64,000 nucleotides of DNA from Cavia porcellus (GCF_034190915.1 NW_026947500.1:17606501-17670500), one strand, 5' to 3'. Positions 23,885 through 35,787 are shown, counted from the stretch's first letter. Numbers and translations are program-made. The notes: generated by a model from the sequence alone, not told the origin.

Positions 23885-24506
23885 GGTGCTGGTCATCTGA
23901 ATGTGTCCCTCAAAGGTTCATGTTTTGGAAGCTTAGTCCCCAATGTGATGATAATAGGTTGACATAATTAGGTTCTTGTGGATTACCATCTTCAAAAGGG
24001 ATTCAGAGGCAAGGATTCTTATGAGTCTCCAGTTCTCAAAAGAAGATTGTTACAAAAGACCCAGAAGAGGTCTGGGGATTTAGCTCAGTGGCATAAATGC
24101 CTGCCTGGCAAGTACAAGGTAGTGGGTTCAGTCTCTGGTACCCAAAAGTTAAAAAGACCCATATAAGCTAAATTCAATGGGTGTGGCTTAGTGGTAGATA
24201 CCTGAGTAGATATCTGGACTATCTCCAGTACCAGAAAAAATAGAAGGAAGAGAGGGGAAAATGGAGCAAAGGAGAAAGAAAGAAACCCTGGCTTTGGCTT
24301 CCTGTGTAACCACATAACCTCTCCCTTGCACATGTGAACTCACCATGCTGCCATCTGCCATGATAGGATGCAGCAAAGGGAGCCCTCACCAGAACTGGTG
24401 CCATTTAGACTTTCAGCCTTCAAGACTATAAGCTAAAAAAAGTTGTCTTTGCATATTATTCAGTGTTGAGGATTTTTTTTAATAGCACAGGAAATGGACT
24501 AATACA
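23885..24506 (+). repeat. MaLR (MST-type) LTR with internal ID SINE
   Basis: MaLR-like order: 'gtccctcaaaggttcatg', 'agcttagtccccaatgtgat', 'gaactcaccatgctgccatc', 'ccttcaagactataagctaa' and 'caggaaatggactaata'. An ID SINE is inserted at 24,069-24,153. Confidence 0.65.
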
Positions 24507-24847
24507 GTGTGCAGGCTTGAGGTCCACCAATCTCCCTATAAAAGTAATTTTCCCCAGTAGCTGCCTGTGTCATCCCTGGATGGTTGGGTCATCTGCTCCC
24601 CTGCAATAAGGCAAGGGTCATTGAACTGGGGCCTCCCAGCATTCTCACATTTGGTTAGTAGCACTAGAACATGTTGACCCCCAATATGTGATCACCCCCA
24701 AAGCTATAGATAATTAGATATAATGACTCAGACAACCCTAAGCTGTGCATCATGGTAGGAATGTGTCCTTGCTGGGACAGGTAGCTATTCTGGGTTGGGC
24801 CTGAAGAGGTCCTGGGACTGGAATTCTGAGGTACAGTTGATGAACTC

Positions 24848-25208
24848 ATGTTAAACTGTTAAGTTTGGCCTAAACCTGTCTCCATACTTGGGTCATCCAA
24901 ACATACTAAAGCTGTCACTGTAGCCTAACCTAAGAGTGCCCTCTGATAACTGATTGAGTCAGCCGATCACAGCACCATACCCACCTCAGCCAAATGCCAG
25001 TCTGGTTGTCACTTCTGTATGTTATTTCCTTTTTTCCAGGCTATAAATATAACTTGCATAAGTGGTCAGACAGCCTTCTAAACTAACTTTCATTCTGAAT
25101 GCTGCTTGGTTCTAGAAACTTTTTCATCTTAAAGACTATTAAACATAGTCTCAGATTTTTCTTTAATGTCCATACAAAAGCATGTCTGGGGTTTGTGGTC
25201 ATTATTCA
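24848..25208 (+). repeat. LTR-like segment (solo LTR candidate)
   Basis: It starts TGTTAA, has a TATA-like 'gctataaatataac' at about 25,041-25,054 and an ATTAAA poly(A)-like signal near 25,138 about 95 bp later, and ends near 'gtcattattca'. Spacing and TG...CA ends fit an LTR. The family was not identified. Confidence 0.45.
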
Positions 25209-25507
25209 GGGATCAGGTGAGCCAGGCAAGCCTGGACAGTCAGCAGTGAGAGCAAAAAGAAGAGAGAGTTGGTAAGGAGGCACCAAGAGTGGTCAGGGCC
25301 AGGCACCACCTCACCGTCCCCAGCCCGGCCCTACCTGCTGGAGTTGTAAGGGTAGAATGGGTGAGAACACCTTGGTCGTGCCTCTTGTCATTGTGTGTCA
25401 CACTGTCTCTTCTTACAAGCTCTCAGAGGGTGGGCCTTTGTTCTGTGCTCTGTCACCACTGCCTACTCCCGAGACTGGTAAGAGGAAGGGCTCATTAAAG
25501 ACTGCGG

Positions 25508-25615
25508 AAGCCAGGCATGGTGGTGCATGCCTGTAACCCCAGCATTCTGGCATGCTGAAGCGGAAAGAGTACAAATGCAAGTCGATCCTGGGCAACTTAG
25601 CAAGACACTATCTCA
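25508..25615 (+). repeat. B1/Alu-like SINE
   Basis: 'ccaggcatggtggtgcatgc' and 'cctgtaaccccagcattctg' start a copy with a degraded second half. Confidence 0.7.
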
Positions 25616-25863
25616 GAAAAGGGTTGGGCATGCGGCACATTGCATAGGCCCGGAGTTCAATTCTCAATATTTGAAAAGAGGCCTGCTGAAGACCACTTGA
25701 GGTCCATACATGGCTGCCTGCGGAGGATTGGTAACTGGTAGTCAACTTAAATACCAGCTGGTGTTCTCGGCGTGGTGCTGAGAATGGATGGCCCACCTGA
25801 GGACTGTTGCCAGCATAAAAGGGAGACCTGAAGAGGAAGTGTGGTGGTGTTGGTACTCCTGGA

Positions 25864-26131
25864 GGAGCTTATTAAGTTTCTTTCATGATGTGAACTTGGC
25901 TGTTCTCATGGTCAGAGGAGCTTAGGACCTTGCTGTCACTGAGAATGGCTGTGGTTCACTTTGGGGGAGTGCTCGTCTTTGCTGCCTCCTGGCTCTGGAG
26001 GGGAAGATGTGTGCTGTTCAATCTCCAGGAAAAGCTTGTCACGATGGTTTTCTTATATAAACTAGGCTGTTATTGTCAGAGGAGCTCAGGACCTAGTTGT
26101 CATTGAGGATGGCTGTGGTACTTTTTGGGGG
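25864..26131 (+). repeat. imperfect tandem duplication
   Basis: Two units of about 107 bp (25,864-25,970 and 26,025-26,131) share 'ggctgttctcatggtcagag' versus 'ggctgttattgtcagaggag', then 'gctcaggacct' and 'ggatggctgtggt' type text, in the same order. Confidence 0.55.
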
Positions 26132-26461
26132 AGCCCTGGCTCCAGTGTAGAGCCCTCAGCCTGCTGACACAGATCCTTCACCCCACTGGCACAGACTTTC
26201 TACCTTCCACTGCAGACCTTGGGGCCTTCCCAGCACAGATCCACAAAACAGACTTGCATGAGTCATTGTTGTGGGCTCTGGGCCTCCAGTTGGACTCATA
26301 GCAGGCACTGTCATGTGCTCTAGGTTCTGGGCTGAACTCATGCAGGTTATTGCCATGGGATCCAAGCTCTTGGCTCGATTTTCTAGGTCTTTAGTGTGTA
26401 GACAGATTTCCTGTACTTTCTTTGTATTTGATTCTATGACTGACCATTATAAATAACATTA

Positions 26462-26605
26462 TAGCTGAGCATGGTGTAATCCCAGCACTTGAGAGGCTGA
26501 GGCAGGAGGATTGTTGTGAGTTCAAGGCTAGTCTGGGCTACAAAGAAAGTTCAAGTATATCCTGAACTGCATAGGGAGACCCTGTCTCATAAAAGCAAAA
26601 TAAAT
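26462..26605 (+). repeat. B1/Alu-like SINE
   Basis: 'agctgagcatggtgtaatcc', 'gaggctgaggcaggaggatt', 'gttcaaggctagtctgggct' and 'gaccctgtctcataaaagc'. Confidence 0.8.
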
Positions 26606-26639
26606 AACATAAACTATGTGTCCTGTATGTAATCATTTT

Positions 26640-27000
26640 CCTTGCAACCCCTCTCTACAACAGAATTACCTTTACCCAGCAGGTACCTCCTGAGCCTGGT
26701 CTTTACCAGCAGGATTTCTACCAACCTTATAGTCTGAGCTCTGACCAGACGCTCCCATACAGAACAGCCTAAGACATTCCAGCTCTGTGATTTTGGGCAA
26801 CATCTCCGTACCTTTTGCTCCTGTTGCTTGGGCTGTTTTCTGCCACCATAAACTGTTGCCCTCTGCCATGTGCCACCCTACCTTGAAGCCAGTTGATTAT
26901 GAACTGAAACCTCCACAAACTGTGAACTAAATAAACCTTTCCTTCCTTAACTTTGGGTGTTGAGTATTTTGTCTCAGCATTAAGAGCAAACTAACCAAGA
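26640..27000 (+). repeat. LTR-like repeat with AATAAA, similar to 59 kb copy
   Basis: The 3' part 'gattatgaactgaaacctcc', 'aactaaataaacctttcctt' and 'tattttgtctcagcattaag' matches 58,985-59,370. The 'aaataaacctttcctt' tail is typical of MaLR-type LTRs. The family is uncertain. Confidence 0.5.
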
Positions 27001-27224
27001 CATGTGTGAAAGAGAGAAAATCAGGAGATAACCATATCTCCAAACATGCCAGTTTCAGTTGGCATGATAATCATGTTCAATGTACTTCTGTCCTTACCAG
27101 AAAAAACTAACAAGCTACTTTCTGGTTTTCTCTCTCTTTATCCTTGTCTATCAAGAAAGGTAGCTTTGAAATCACCAGTCCTTTGTTCTTTCAGCACCTT
27201 TTTATCTCTACAACCAGCCTCCTA

Positions 27225-27345
27225 GCCATGTGCGATAGTGCACACCTGGACCCCCAGCTCTGGAAGGCTGGTGTGAGAGGGTCCTTTGAGACCAGCCCAT
27301 GGTACATAGTGAGTTGAAGGCCAGATTGTCTCAAAAAACCAAAAA
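27225..27345 (+). repeat. B1/Alu-like SINE, diverged
   Basis: 'gccatgtgcgatagtgcaca', 'agctctggaaggctggtg' and 'gattgtctcaaaaaaccaaa'. Confidence 0.6.
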
Positions 27346-27696
27346 CCAAAATAAAATATAAAATTAACCTCTTTTGCTCAGACCCCTGAAACATTTTATG
27401 GAAGAAAGTATTAAAAAACAAAAAACAAAAAATATTGCCTGCCCAATTCCAGATTCACCATGCAGCCAATAGAGACTTTTAAAAAACTAAGTATATATAA
27501 TTTTGTCCTTTGACATCTTTCCTTCTCCAAGAATCAAATAACTTAGTTTATGTTTTGCTATAGGGATGACAGAGGAATTCCAAATAATGTAAGGAAAATA
27601 CAACTCCCCACCTGTTAGATATCTGATTCAAGTTCATTTTCTCTAAAATTGAAGACTGAGTTTAGGCACTGCAGAGGTTAAGAGTAAGAAGTGCTG

Positions 27697-27858
27697 AGTC
27701 AGGCATGGTGGTGCTCTACTGTAATCCCAGCACTTGGTAGGCTGAGGCAGGAGGATCAATGAGAATTTGAGACCAGCCTGGGCTACTAAGTCAGCTTGAG
27801 GCCAGCCTGAACCGCATCATGAGACCCTGTCTCAAAAAGACAGGAAAAAAAAAAAAAA
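27697..27858 (+). repeat. B1/Alu-like SINE inside LTR
   Basis: 'caggcatggtggtgctctac', 'gtaggctgaggcaggaggat' and 'gaccctgtctcaaaaagaca', with an A tail. Confidence 0.85.
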
Positions 27859-27969
27859 GAGTAGGAAGTATTTATTGAGAAGAAGAAAACTTCTAACAGA
27901 CAAAAGGAGTACTGAGTGCGTGGCCAGGGACCCTGCTTCTCAAAGGAGTTTTATAAAGTAAAACCATGG

Positions 27970-28063
27970 GTGCTGGGGATTTAGCTCAGCGGCATAAGCA
28001 CCTGCCTTGCAAGCTGGCGGTCGTGAGTTTGATCCCTAGTACCAATAAAACGTTAAAAAAAAT
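27970..28063 (+). repeat. ID SINE inside LTR
   Basis: A well-preserved ID. The LTR words 'aaagtaaaaccatg' occur on both sides (27,956 and 28,064 onward), which looks like the target duplication. Confidence 0.85.
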
Positions 28064-28914
28064 AAAGTAAAACCATGAGGTAAGGTGGGGTCTAAAGTGG
28101 AACAAAAGTGTAATCAACTAAGGTTACATGTATAATTGCTTAGGTAACATTGACCCAATGGGAAGTCATAAAGTGGGCATGAGGTGGGACAAAACTGTGA
28201 TCAACCAATAAGATTAAGAGTATGATAGTTTAGGTGATATTAAGTGGAGCTCAAATGAGGAAGTTAAGTCTTGTAGCAAGTGCAAGTGGCCTGGTTGAAC
28301 GGGGCCTTTTCCTGAAAGGGAGGTTTGGGGCCCTACCTAGGGTGATCACACCTATCTAGAAGAGCAATGGCTGTTATGCCTCTCGGGGGAAGCATATAGG
28401 TGTGATCATTCCACCCTTTGTTTTGAGCTAGGGCCTTTAATGAGTGTGCCTCTGCCCACAGCTGCGAGGTATCTGTACTGACTCCTTTGAGAGCCTAGCT
28501 CTGTCTTGACTGCCTATGACATTTTTACCTAACTTATCTGTCTGTAATAGTTTGAGCACTGAATTTTGGTATGGGTGACTCCATTTTGGTTGGTCTATTG
28601 CATGTACTGTAGAAGCTCAGTCCAAAACAACCACCTCCCCTATGTTTTATTTAACGTTTGTATCACAGAGGAGAGGAGATCATTAAGGTTGAGGATAAGT
28701 CTGAGGATTGCAGTGTGCCACCCCAAGTATGCCTCCGTGGCATGAGGATTACTTTAAACTGATGATTTGCGGAAACCTATGGAGAAGCTCCAAAATGAGC
28801 AGATGTTAACTTTGGGCCGAGGAGGAGGTTGTGGGGTGTAGTATTTGCCATGTGAGACCCTGAGTTCCATCACTAGCACTAAAAGAAAGGAAGAAAAACA
28901 AGCTTTGACAAAAG

Positions 28915-29045
28915 AAATGCTGTTAACAGGAAATACAAAAGGCTGGCAAGAAGCAGAAATGCTGATAACAGGACTGTATCACATGATTGCCTTATCTGTT
29001 GATATATTTATTTTGGGTAAGTTAATTGGGGGAAGTGTCTGCCAC
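28915..29045. repeat. unclassified repeat, copy 1
   Basis: 'aacaggaaatacaaaaggct', 'ggcaagaagcagaaatgctg' and 'cttatctgttgatatattta' recur at 31,298-31,430. The family is unknown; it may be internal sequence of the LTR family that surrounds both copies. Confidence 0.5.
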
Positions 29046-29333
29046 CTTCTGAGGCAAGAAGAGGAGGACTACAGATCGCTGGACACTGAGGGAGAAGGCA
29101 CCCACTAAAACCTGAAACAGACCTTACTTTGGGTAAGCAGGCTTTCCTTGGATGTTGAAACTTCACAAAGGGCCAGGCAGTCTTCCCCATACCCTTCATT
29201 CCTCATTTCAGGGAATGATAGTGTTTCAGTGTGAGACAAAGCCACCTCTTTGAGATCCGCTCTTCAGATTTACTCATTTCTCTGAGATATTTATGTTCAA
29301 TGTCCCAATGTTTTTCTCTTATTAATTTGTCTT

Positions 29334-29883
29334 TTGCTACAGGGGTCCGGCCCGACTAAGAACTCCCTAAGGATGTGAGGTGCAGGGAGCCAGTCAGGTA
29401 GAGAGGAAGGAGAGCTGCGTTGGAGGCTACTTTGGAGGCTGGGTCCACCTTCTAAGTTTGTAAGACCGGTGTCGTGAGGAAGACCCCAAGGACTCAGCTC
29501 TCATGTAAGAACAAAGGGGTTTTATTTTCCGTGCACACAGGGTCCTCCGAACAGGTGGGAACGGAGAACCCTGTACTCGAGCAGGGCTGTGTCTTTTAAG
29601 GCCTAAAACCACAAAGCAAGCAAGCGTTGTTACAGAAGCCAATCATAGCGATTAGAGCTGGGCTAATTGTGAGCTGTCCTCAAGGGATTGGGTTTCTTTG
29701 TGGGGCGAGGGGGTCGTCTCGCAAGAAGGGGTGGCGCTTCTTAGGAACAGGCGTTTGTCCCATGACTGAGAAAACAGCCTGTTTATCTCAAATGGCCCAG
29801 AAACACTGGGTCCTGTTGGGGTGGAGCTGCACATAGTTTTGAAACCCGCACCACAAGGCCTCCTGAATAGAAAAGTCTAACAG
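29334..29883 (-). repeat. solo LTR candidate, minus strand
   Basis: On the minus strand it starts TGTTAGAC (29,883) and ends in CA at about 29,334. AATAAAA lies at about 29,519-29,526 after a TTTAAA-type TATA region near 29,595. It is more CpG-rich than its flanks. TG...CA ends and signal spacing support an LTR. No target duplication was confirmed. Confidence 0.55.
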
Positions 29884-30326
29884 CAATTAACACCCTTAAT
29901 TACCTTACTTTAGCACCACAACCATTCTATTTGTAGAGGGCAACAATGGTTAGCATATCAATTCGGTAAGATTTTACAATTCTTTACAGAGGAGAGCATT
30001 GATTAACATATCAATCCTTTGCCCAGAGGAAAAGGAAGGCATACATTTACAGTAAGGCCAAGTTACAGGTATTGCTATGATATAAAGGAAGCTATTTTTG
30101 TGAAGAATGTACAATCTAATACAATCTGATGCAATTAACACAATTTGTGACGGGGCTACCGGGTAGGGAAGACCCGGGTTGTCAGGAGCTATTACCTCAG
30201 GCCTTTGTTTTATGGCCTTTAGGAAGTTAAAACTTAACCTAGTTAGATTTGAAGGGAGAAGGGGAGGGGAAGCAGCAGATGGAACGAGCTTTCTTGGTCT
30301 CTTCAAGTTAAACTTTGTCACCAGTG

Positions 30327-31054
30327 TGATCTGGGGGAATGAAACTCCTGACCTACTATGTCTGCGAGTGCATGTTCTCTAAAATCAAAGAATGAATTTT
30401 AGGAACAACGGAGGTTAAGAGTAGAATATATTTATTGAGAGAAAGAAAGCTTCCATCTGAAGAGAGACAAAAGGGGTCCCAAGCGGTTGCCAAGGACTCT
30501 ATCTTTTCCAAGAACTTTTATAGAGTAAAACCATGGGTTCAAGGTGGGAGAAGACTGGGAACTCACAAAGCAAATGGGCATAAGGTGGGACATAACTATA
30601 GTTAGTTAGCCAATAATATTAGTAAGTCAGGTAAAACTGATTACATTAGGGACAAATGGGGAAGCAAGTCACATAGGAAGCAGGCATTTTTGTTTGATTG
30701 TTTTTTGTCTTTTTTTTATCGGTACAGGAGATCGAACTTGCGAGGCAGGTGCTTATGCTGCTGAGCTAAATCTCCAGCCCCAGAAGCAGGCATTTTTAAG
30801 AAGCAGACTCTTCCCTAGGGGGATGGGGTGGTGACTCCTGGCTTCCTCAGGGTGATAGGGAGCGATTTAGAAAATCAATCCTCAGGATATGGGTACATTT
30901 GTTTGGTCTTTTGTGTTGAGGCCTGGCCCACAGCAGGAGGTATCTGTCCCCCCCCCCCCACAGCTGCCAGGTATCTGGGCTGATGCACTGGCTCCTTTGA
31001 GGGCCTAGCCCTGTCTCACTGCCTATAATATTTCTAACTCAGCTGCTTGCAACA
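30327..31054 (-). repeat. solo LTR, subfamily 1 (copy B), with ID SINE
   Basis: Minus-strand LTR starting TGTTGCAAGCAGCTGAG (31,054) and ending ...TCA (30,327), flanked by a possible 4-bp repeat AGTG. It has minus-strand AATAAA near 30,430 and a TATA-like 'tataaaa' near 30,523. An ID SINE is inserted at about 30,694-30,784. It carries the unbroken 'gaagcaagtcacataggaag' that is split by the provirus at 44,840. Confidence 0.75.
30694..30784 (-). repeat. ID SINE inside LTR
   Basis: 'atcggtacaggagatcgaac' and 'gctgagctaaatctccagcc'. The LTR words 'agaagcaggcattttt' occur on both sides, as a target duplication. Confidence 0.85.
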
Positions 31055-31297
31055 AGTGGACACAGAGGCCATTCTTGAGATCAGAAGACTGTCTGAGTCA
31101 GGCCAGCTGGGGGCATGGAGGTGCCTAAGGGAATCGGCAAGTCTGCCAAACAAAGGTCCCAGTGTTGTTGAAAACATGGGACCCATTGAGCACTGAGAAA
31201 TTTGGAAGATAAACAGCCTTATTACAGCTGCAGGCTGATGGAAATCTGAGTTCCAAATCATCAGCCCCATCTCGGGGTTAATAAAACACTATGTATG

Positions 31298-31430
31298 CCA
31301 TTAACAGGAAACACAAAAGGCTGGCAAGAAGTAGAAACACTGATACCAGGAGTGTCTGTATGACACAGATTGTCTTATCTGTTGATAGACAGATTTATTT
31401 TGGGTAAGGTAATTGGGGGTTTTCTATCCT
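31298..31430. repeat. unclassified repeat, copy 2
   Basis: Homologous by eye to 28,915-29,045 ('acacaaaaggctggcaagaa', 'gtcttatctgttgatagaca', 'ttattttgggtaaggtaat'). Confidence 0.5.
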
Positions 31431-32263
31431 ACACAAGAAGGTCAGGGCTCAGGTGAGCAGAATCAATTATTGTTTTAGCCTAAGCTGAGCTGTCTCACTG
31501 TCTCAGAATGATAATTGATGTACTGCTGTCTGAGTTACACTTACCTTACACACTGCGGCTGGCATTGGAATGCCAAGGATACTCTCTAATTATGGGACCA
31601 GGCTGCACCTGCCTTTCCTGTTCTTAAACAGTGTCAGATGAACGTAATAATCACTACATTACGGAAACCTGTTCTTGAATAGTGTAGCGGACTTATAAGT
31701 GTTAAAATTTCCGAGAGTCGAGCAATCTGCTGAATGTGATGATTTAATTGAACATTTACCACATGCACAGCAAGATAAAGGGGCTGTCACCCAGGCATAA
31801 ACTGGAAGCTGGAGATAGCGCTAACAGTGCAGGTTATTTCTTCCATCTGCCCAACAGGCTGTATGAACACAGGTCCGGTGGGCAACACTGGACTCAGCAG
31901 TCCACACACTGAGCCCTAGAACTCACAGAGATCCAGAGACAGAGAGCCAGGATGCCACATAGGCAGCTGGATGGGCCCAGTGATGGTCACAGGCAGTTTC
32001 AGAGCTACAGCAGCAGCTCCTTGAAGAGCAGGACCTGGGGCAAAGTCCACAAGCACTGAAGATAGAGCCCAAGAGCAGCATCTTTTATGCCATAGCAAGT
32101 TTGGTACAAACAATATGTGCTGATCTTAGATGATGTACAAATTACGTGCTAATCTTGTCGGGGCGGGGAGGGGAGTATGTTTTTATAAGTTTCTCAAAGC
32201 AAGTTTACAAGGTAAGTTTTTAGAACACAGGTCATCCTGTGCAGGGTTGCCACACAGGTTGTG
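31431..32263. other. no gene recognised
   Basis: Non-SINE sequence with no convincing frame. It may be ERV-derived but nothing diagnostic was seen. Confidence 0.35.
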
Positions 32264-32289
32264 ACACACACACACACACACACACACAC
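32264..32289 (+). repeat. (CA)n microsatellite
   Basis: About 13 CA units. Confidence 0.9.
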
Positions 32290-32294
32290 GAGTT

Positions 32295-32720
32295 GTTATT
32301 GTTGTGCCTCCCCCCAATGAGGCATTGTCCAAAAAGAAGCACTTTATTTAAGCTGGTACCCAGTGGCACAGTCATGTTGGAATTGCAGAGCTGTGCAACT
32401 AGTTCGGTCCCTAGGAGGTTTATAAAGGGAAAAGCTGCAAAGCAGAGGGAGGGGGCTGAGGAGGAAAAAGGTCTTTTGTCTCCTGATTTGGCTTGGAGAC
32501 AAATTTCTTAGCTTTACAGGATATTAACTTGTGGTCGGCTAAGTCTAGGAACAAGTTGCTGTTTTGGGAGGGGGCAAGTTTATGGGAAACAGAAGTTGGA
32601 ACAAAGGTCAGGGTAACGACGCTTACAGAACAGGATAGCAGTGCTTTGGTTAGGTTACAACAATTACCTGTTGGGGCACAAGCTAGTTTAGAGTCAGAAA
32701 GTAAGTTAGAAACCATCCAG
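32295..32720 (-). repeat. LTR-like segment, minus strand
   Basis: Minus-strand TATA-like signal (plus 'ggtttataaaggg' near 32,418) and AATAAA (plus 'ctttatttaag' near 32,341) are about 75 bp apart in the right order. Edges are uncertain. Confidence 0.4.
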
Positions 32721-32981
32721 AAGCTGGTGGCTCACCTCAAACTTTGATCCAGGTTCAGGAAACCCTGGTCTGAGGGCAGAAGGAGAAGACAGCCAAGCTC
32801 ACACACAGTAAGCCCCTGGGCTCATTGTCCAGAAGTCTTAAGCAATCCCGTCTGCCCTTCCATGTCCTAAACACTGTGCCATTGGCAGTGCTGTCCCCAC
32901 CAGCCACCGCCTCGATGCCTGTGGGCTCTGGGCGCCATGACAGTTTCTCCAAAGTCTATCAACAGTCAAAAACCACCTTCA

Positions 32982-33076
32982 GGGCTGGGGATTTAGCTCA
33001 GCGGCATAAGTACCTGCCTTGCAAGCGTGTGGTCATGAGTTTGATCCCTGATACCGGTAAAAAAAAAAAAAAAACA
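32982..33076 (+). repeat. ID-like SINE
   Basis: Well preserved: 'gggctggggatttagctcag', 'tgagtttgatccctgatacc' and an A tail. Confidence 0.9.
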
Positions 33077-33221
33077 CCTCCAAAAACCACTGGAAGGGCG
33101 CAGGCAAGCCTCCCATTGGCAAGGGCAGACATCAGACTACTGGGGAAAGCAGCTTTTCAAACTGGACATTCCTGGTCTACACTCCCAGCCCTCCCTCTCT
33201 TTCTCCTACCGCCAGCCAAGC

Positions 33222-33508
33222 TGGGGTGATAACATCGAACAGCCCCACCACATCCTGTTGTTTCCCTCCCCAGCCGGCAGAGGCTACCCAGATGTGCAGA
33301 GTGGTAAACGTGTCACCTTGAGTGACTGCCTTTGTTCTTGCTTGCACCCCCGCCCCCAGGTCCTATATAAGGTCTGCAAACCCCAAGCTTAGGGCTCAGA
33401 CTTGGGACACTGGACTCTGGGCCCGCTGGCATAATAAACTTCCGTTCCCTCTGCTTCTGCAGGTGCCTCTTGGTTTCTTCACCTGCGGTGAGCTAAGGAT
33501 GCTGTAAC
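33222..33508 (+). repeat. LTR-like segment, plus strand
   Basis: TATATAA at 33,364-33,370 and AATAAA at 33,433-33,438. It ends near 'gatgctgtaaca' (33,508). The arrangement fits a short LTR; the family is unknown. Confidence 0.45.
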
Positions 33509-34179
33509 AAGACCTACTCCTCATTCCCCACCGGAGCCCCAGGCTTGAAACCTTCAAGCCTCTTCAGGGCGTGACCTTCTCTGATCCTGCTGCCTCCTTT
33601 GAGTACCCTGCTCAGTTCTTCATCCGGGACAACAAGCACCCTGGAAGACCCCTGACGCAGGCAGAGGTGGCTGGAAAATTATTTTTTTTGTTTCTGCCCA
33701 GGCTGTCGTTCTCTTCTGTCCCTAGAAGCCCAACAGCCACAACACTTCAGAAGGGAAAGGGACCCCTCTGCTCCCAGCTGCCTCTCACTCAGGAGCACCT
33801 TCTCTTAGGCTGGGGCCCCGACTCAGTGGTAGAATATTTGCCTATCACGCCTGAGGCCCTAAATTCAATCCCCAAGTAGAGTGGGGGTGGGGGATCCCTG
33901 CTCGTGGGTTGGAAGACAAATCTACAAGGTAAATTAGTTGTTGCTTAGGCCTGGGATAGGTGATAGAGAAGGTCATAAAGTTTCCTTTGGGGTAATGAAA
34001 ATGTTCTAAAATTGCTTGTGACAGTGGATACATGGCTATGAATATACTAAAAGCCACTGAATTGTGAACTTCAAATGAGTAAACCATATAGTACATGAAT
34101 TATATCTCAACAAAGCTTTGGAAAAAACAAAACATCAGTTGTCCATGTGAACCTACCTAGGTGTTCGGATTTTTGTTTT

Positions 34180-34350
34180 ACTTTCCTGATTTGTAGGAAC
34201 TCATGCTTTGAAGAATATTAGTTTATTGTCATATCTGTAGCAAAATTTTTACCCAATTTTTAAATTTAAATTGCTATTTGTGGAATTTTTATCCTACAAA
34301 GATTTAAACTTTTTATATAATCAAATTCTTCCTCCTCTGGCCAAATTTGC
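34180..34350 (-). repeat. ancient L1-like fragment
   Basis: 'gatttgtaggaactcatg' through 'agcaaaatttttacccaatt' follows the reverse strand of old mammalian L1M elements. Confidence 0.4.
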
Positions 34351-34365
34351 TCCCCCCCCCCGTCA

Positions 34366-34450
34366 TTTTTTTTTTGCAGTACTGGAAATCGAACTCACAA
34401 CCTCACACTTGCAAGGCAGACACTTATGCCACCGAGCTAAATCCCGGCCC
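34366..34450 (-). repeat. ID-like SINE, minus strand
   Basis: T run, 'ctggaaatcgaactcacaac' and 'accgagctaaatcccggccc'. Confidence 0.8.
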
Positions 34451-34642
34451 TACCTTATCTTCTGGTACTGCTTCATTTTTAAAAATTTTTTAACCATGTT
34501 TGTAAGTCTTCTCTACTTCGGGTATGGTGGAAAATATCTCTAATCCCAGCTACTAGAGAAGATAAGGTAGGATGTTCACAAATTCAAACCCATTCTGGGC
34601 AACTTAGCAAAATGTACATGAAAATAAAATTTTGAAAAAGTA

Positions 34643-34815
34643 GGGGCGGGGATTTAGCTCAGCAGCATAGGGGCATGCTGAGGAACCTTTAGGTCATGAG
34701 TTCGATCCCCAGTAACAAAAACAAAAAAAAAAGAAAAAGGGCTGGGTATGTAGCTCAGTGGTAAAGTCTTGTCTAGCATCGCAAGGCCCTGGGTTCTGTC
34801 CCCAGTCCTAGAATG
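34643..34815 (+). repeat. two ID-like SINEs
   Basis: Copies at 34,643-34,730 and 34,739-34,813. The second has 'ctcagtggtaaagtcttg', closer to the ID type of muroid rodents. Confidence 0.8.
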
Positions 34816-34884
34816 AATAAATAGCATTGTAAAATATAACTTCAAGTACTAGAAAAACACTAATTTTGGTACTTATTTTTAAAT

Positions 34885-35035
34885 ATTTTCACACAGTTTT
34901 GAGACAGGGTCTCACTATGCAGTTCAGGTTGACCTTGAGTTCACTTTGGTCTCGAACTTGCAATGATCCTCCTGCCTCATCATTCCAAGTGCTGGGATTA
35001 CAGGTGTATGTGCCATCATGCCCAGCAAATATTTT
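34885..35035 (-). repeat. B1/Alu-like SINE, minus strand
   Basis: 'tttgagacagggtctcacta', 'ctcgaacttgcaatgatcct' and 'gtgctgggattacaggtgta'. 'tattttcacatagttttga' repeats on both sides as a target duplication. Confidence 0.85.
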
Positions 35036-35406
35036 CACATAGTTTTGATGTGGCTCACATTATCAAATTGTCAAGATCTCTTACCTTCATTATCAGATTT
35101 AAATATTGATATACATATAGTCGGAGATGACCTCCCCAATGATAAAAAACAAGCTGCCAAAGGTTTGCAGGCCCTGTCTGTGCATCTGTGTGTGAGGGTG
35201 TCAGCATGAGCTGCACTCACAAGTGCTTAGCATGCTGAGATAGATGGACTACTCTGTCCTACCACGGGCAGATTTGCCTGAAGAGTAGAAAGGCAGAGGG
35301 CTCACTCCTTCCCGGGTGTGTTTGTGCACACCTCTAACTGCCGCACTCTGGGAAGCTGAGGCAGGGGGATTGAAAGTCTGAGTGCAGCCTGGGCAATGTG
35401 ACAGTG

Positions 35407-35480
35407 CAGTGATGGCAAACCTTTTAGCGCTTTCAGTGATGACAAACAGCACACGGGTGTCATGGGTTCGCCACCTCCGA
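35407..35480. mobile_element. short hAT-like inverted-terminal-repeat element
   Basis: The left end CAGTGATGGCAAACCTTTTA and right end GGGTTCGCCACC are near-reverse complements in the hAT style (CAGTGNTGGCNAACC). It interrupts a B1-like SINE (from about 35,316). No 8-bp duplication was confirmed. Confidence 0.35.
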
Positions 35481-35787
35481 CTTGGTGAAAGCCTGCTTCA
35501 AAGTATCAAAATGAAAGCAGCAGCTAGGCACACCACTCAGTGGGAAGCTTTAATCTCCTGCAGCACCAAAAAAAGGGGTGGGGAGGTGAATATTAACATG
35601 TTACATTAAAATACATATGTATCTGTTAGTCCATATGGAAAATTACAAAAACAGCTATATTTTCTGCCTTAGATAGCAATTAAGTTAAAAGTTAGATATT
35701 CAGTTAAATTTGTCACCAGTTCTCCTCACCTGACATAATTTAGAAATCGGTGCTGTCTCACAGATTGGGACTGAAGCCTTCGAGGAA

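Larger units (their letters stand above)
27590..28553 (-). repeat. solo LTR, subfamily 2, with two SINE insertions
   Basis: A minus-strand LTR related to those at 30.3, 43.65, 44.55/51.45, 52.4, 52.85 and 53.16 kb. Shared text includes 'ctctaaaattgaag', 'gaggttaagagtaagaag', 'tttataaagtaaaaccatg' and 'gactgcctatgacatttt'. A B1-like SINE (27,697-27,858) and an ID SINE (27,970-28,063) interrupt it, so it predates both. Confidence 0.7.
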
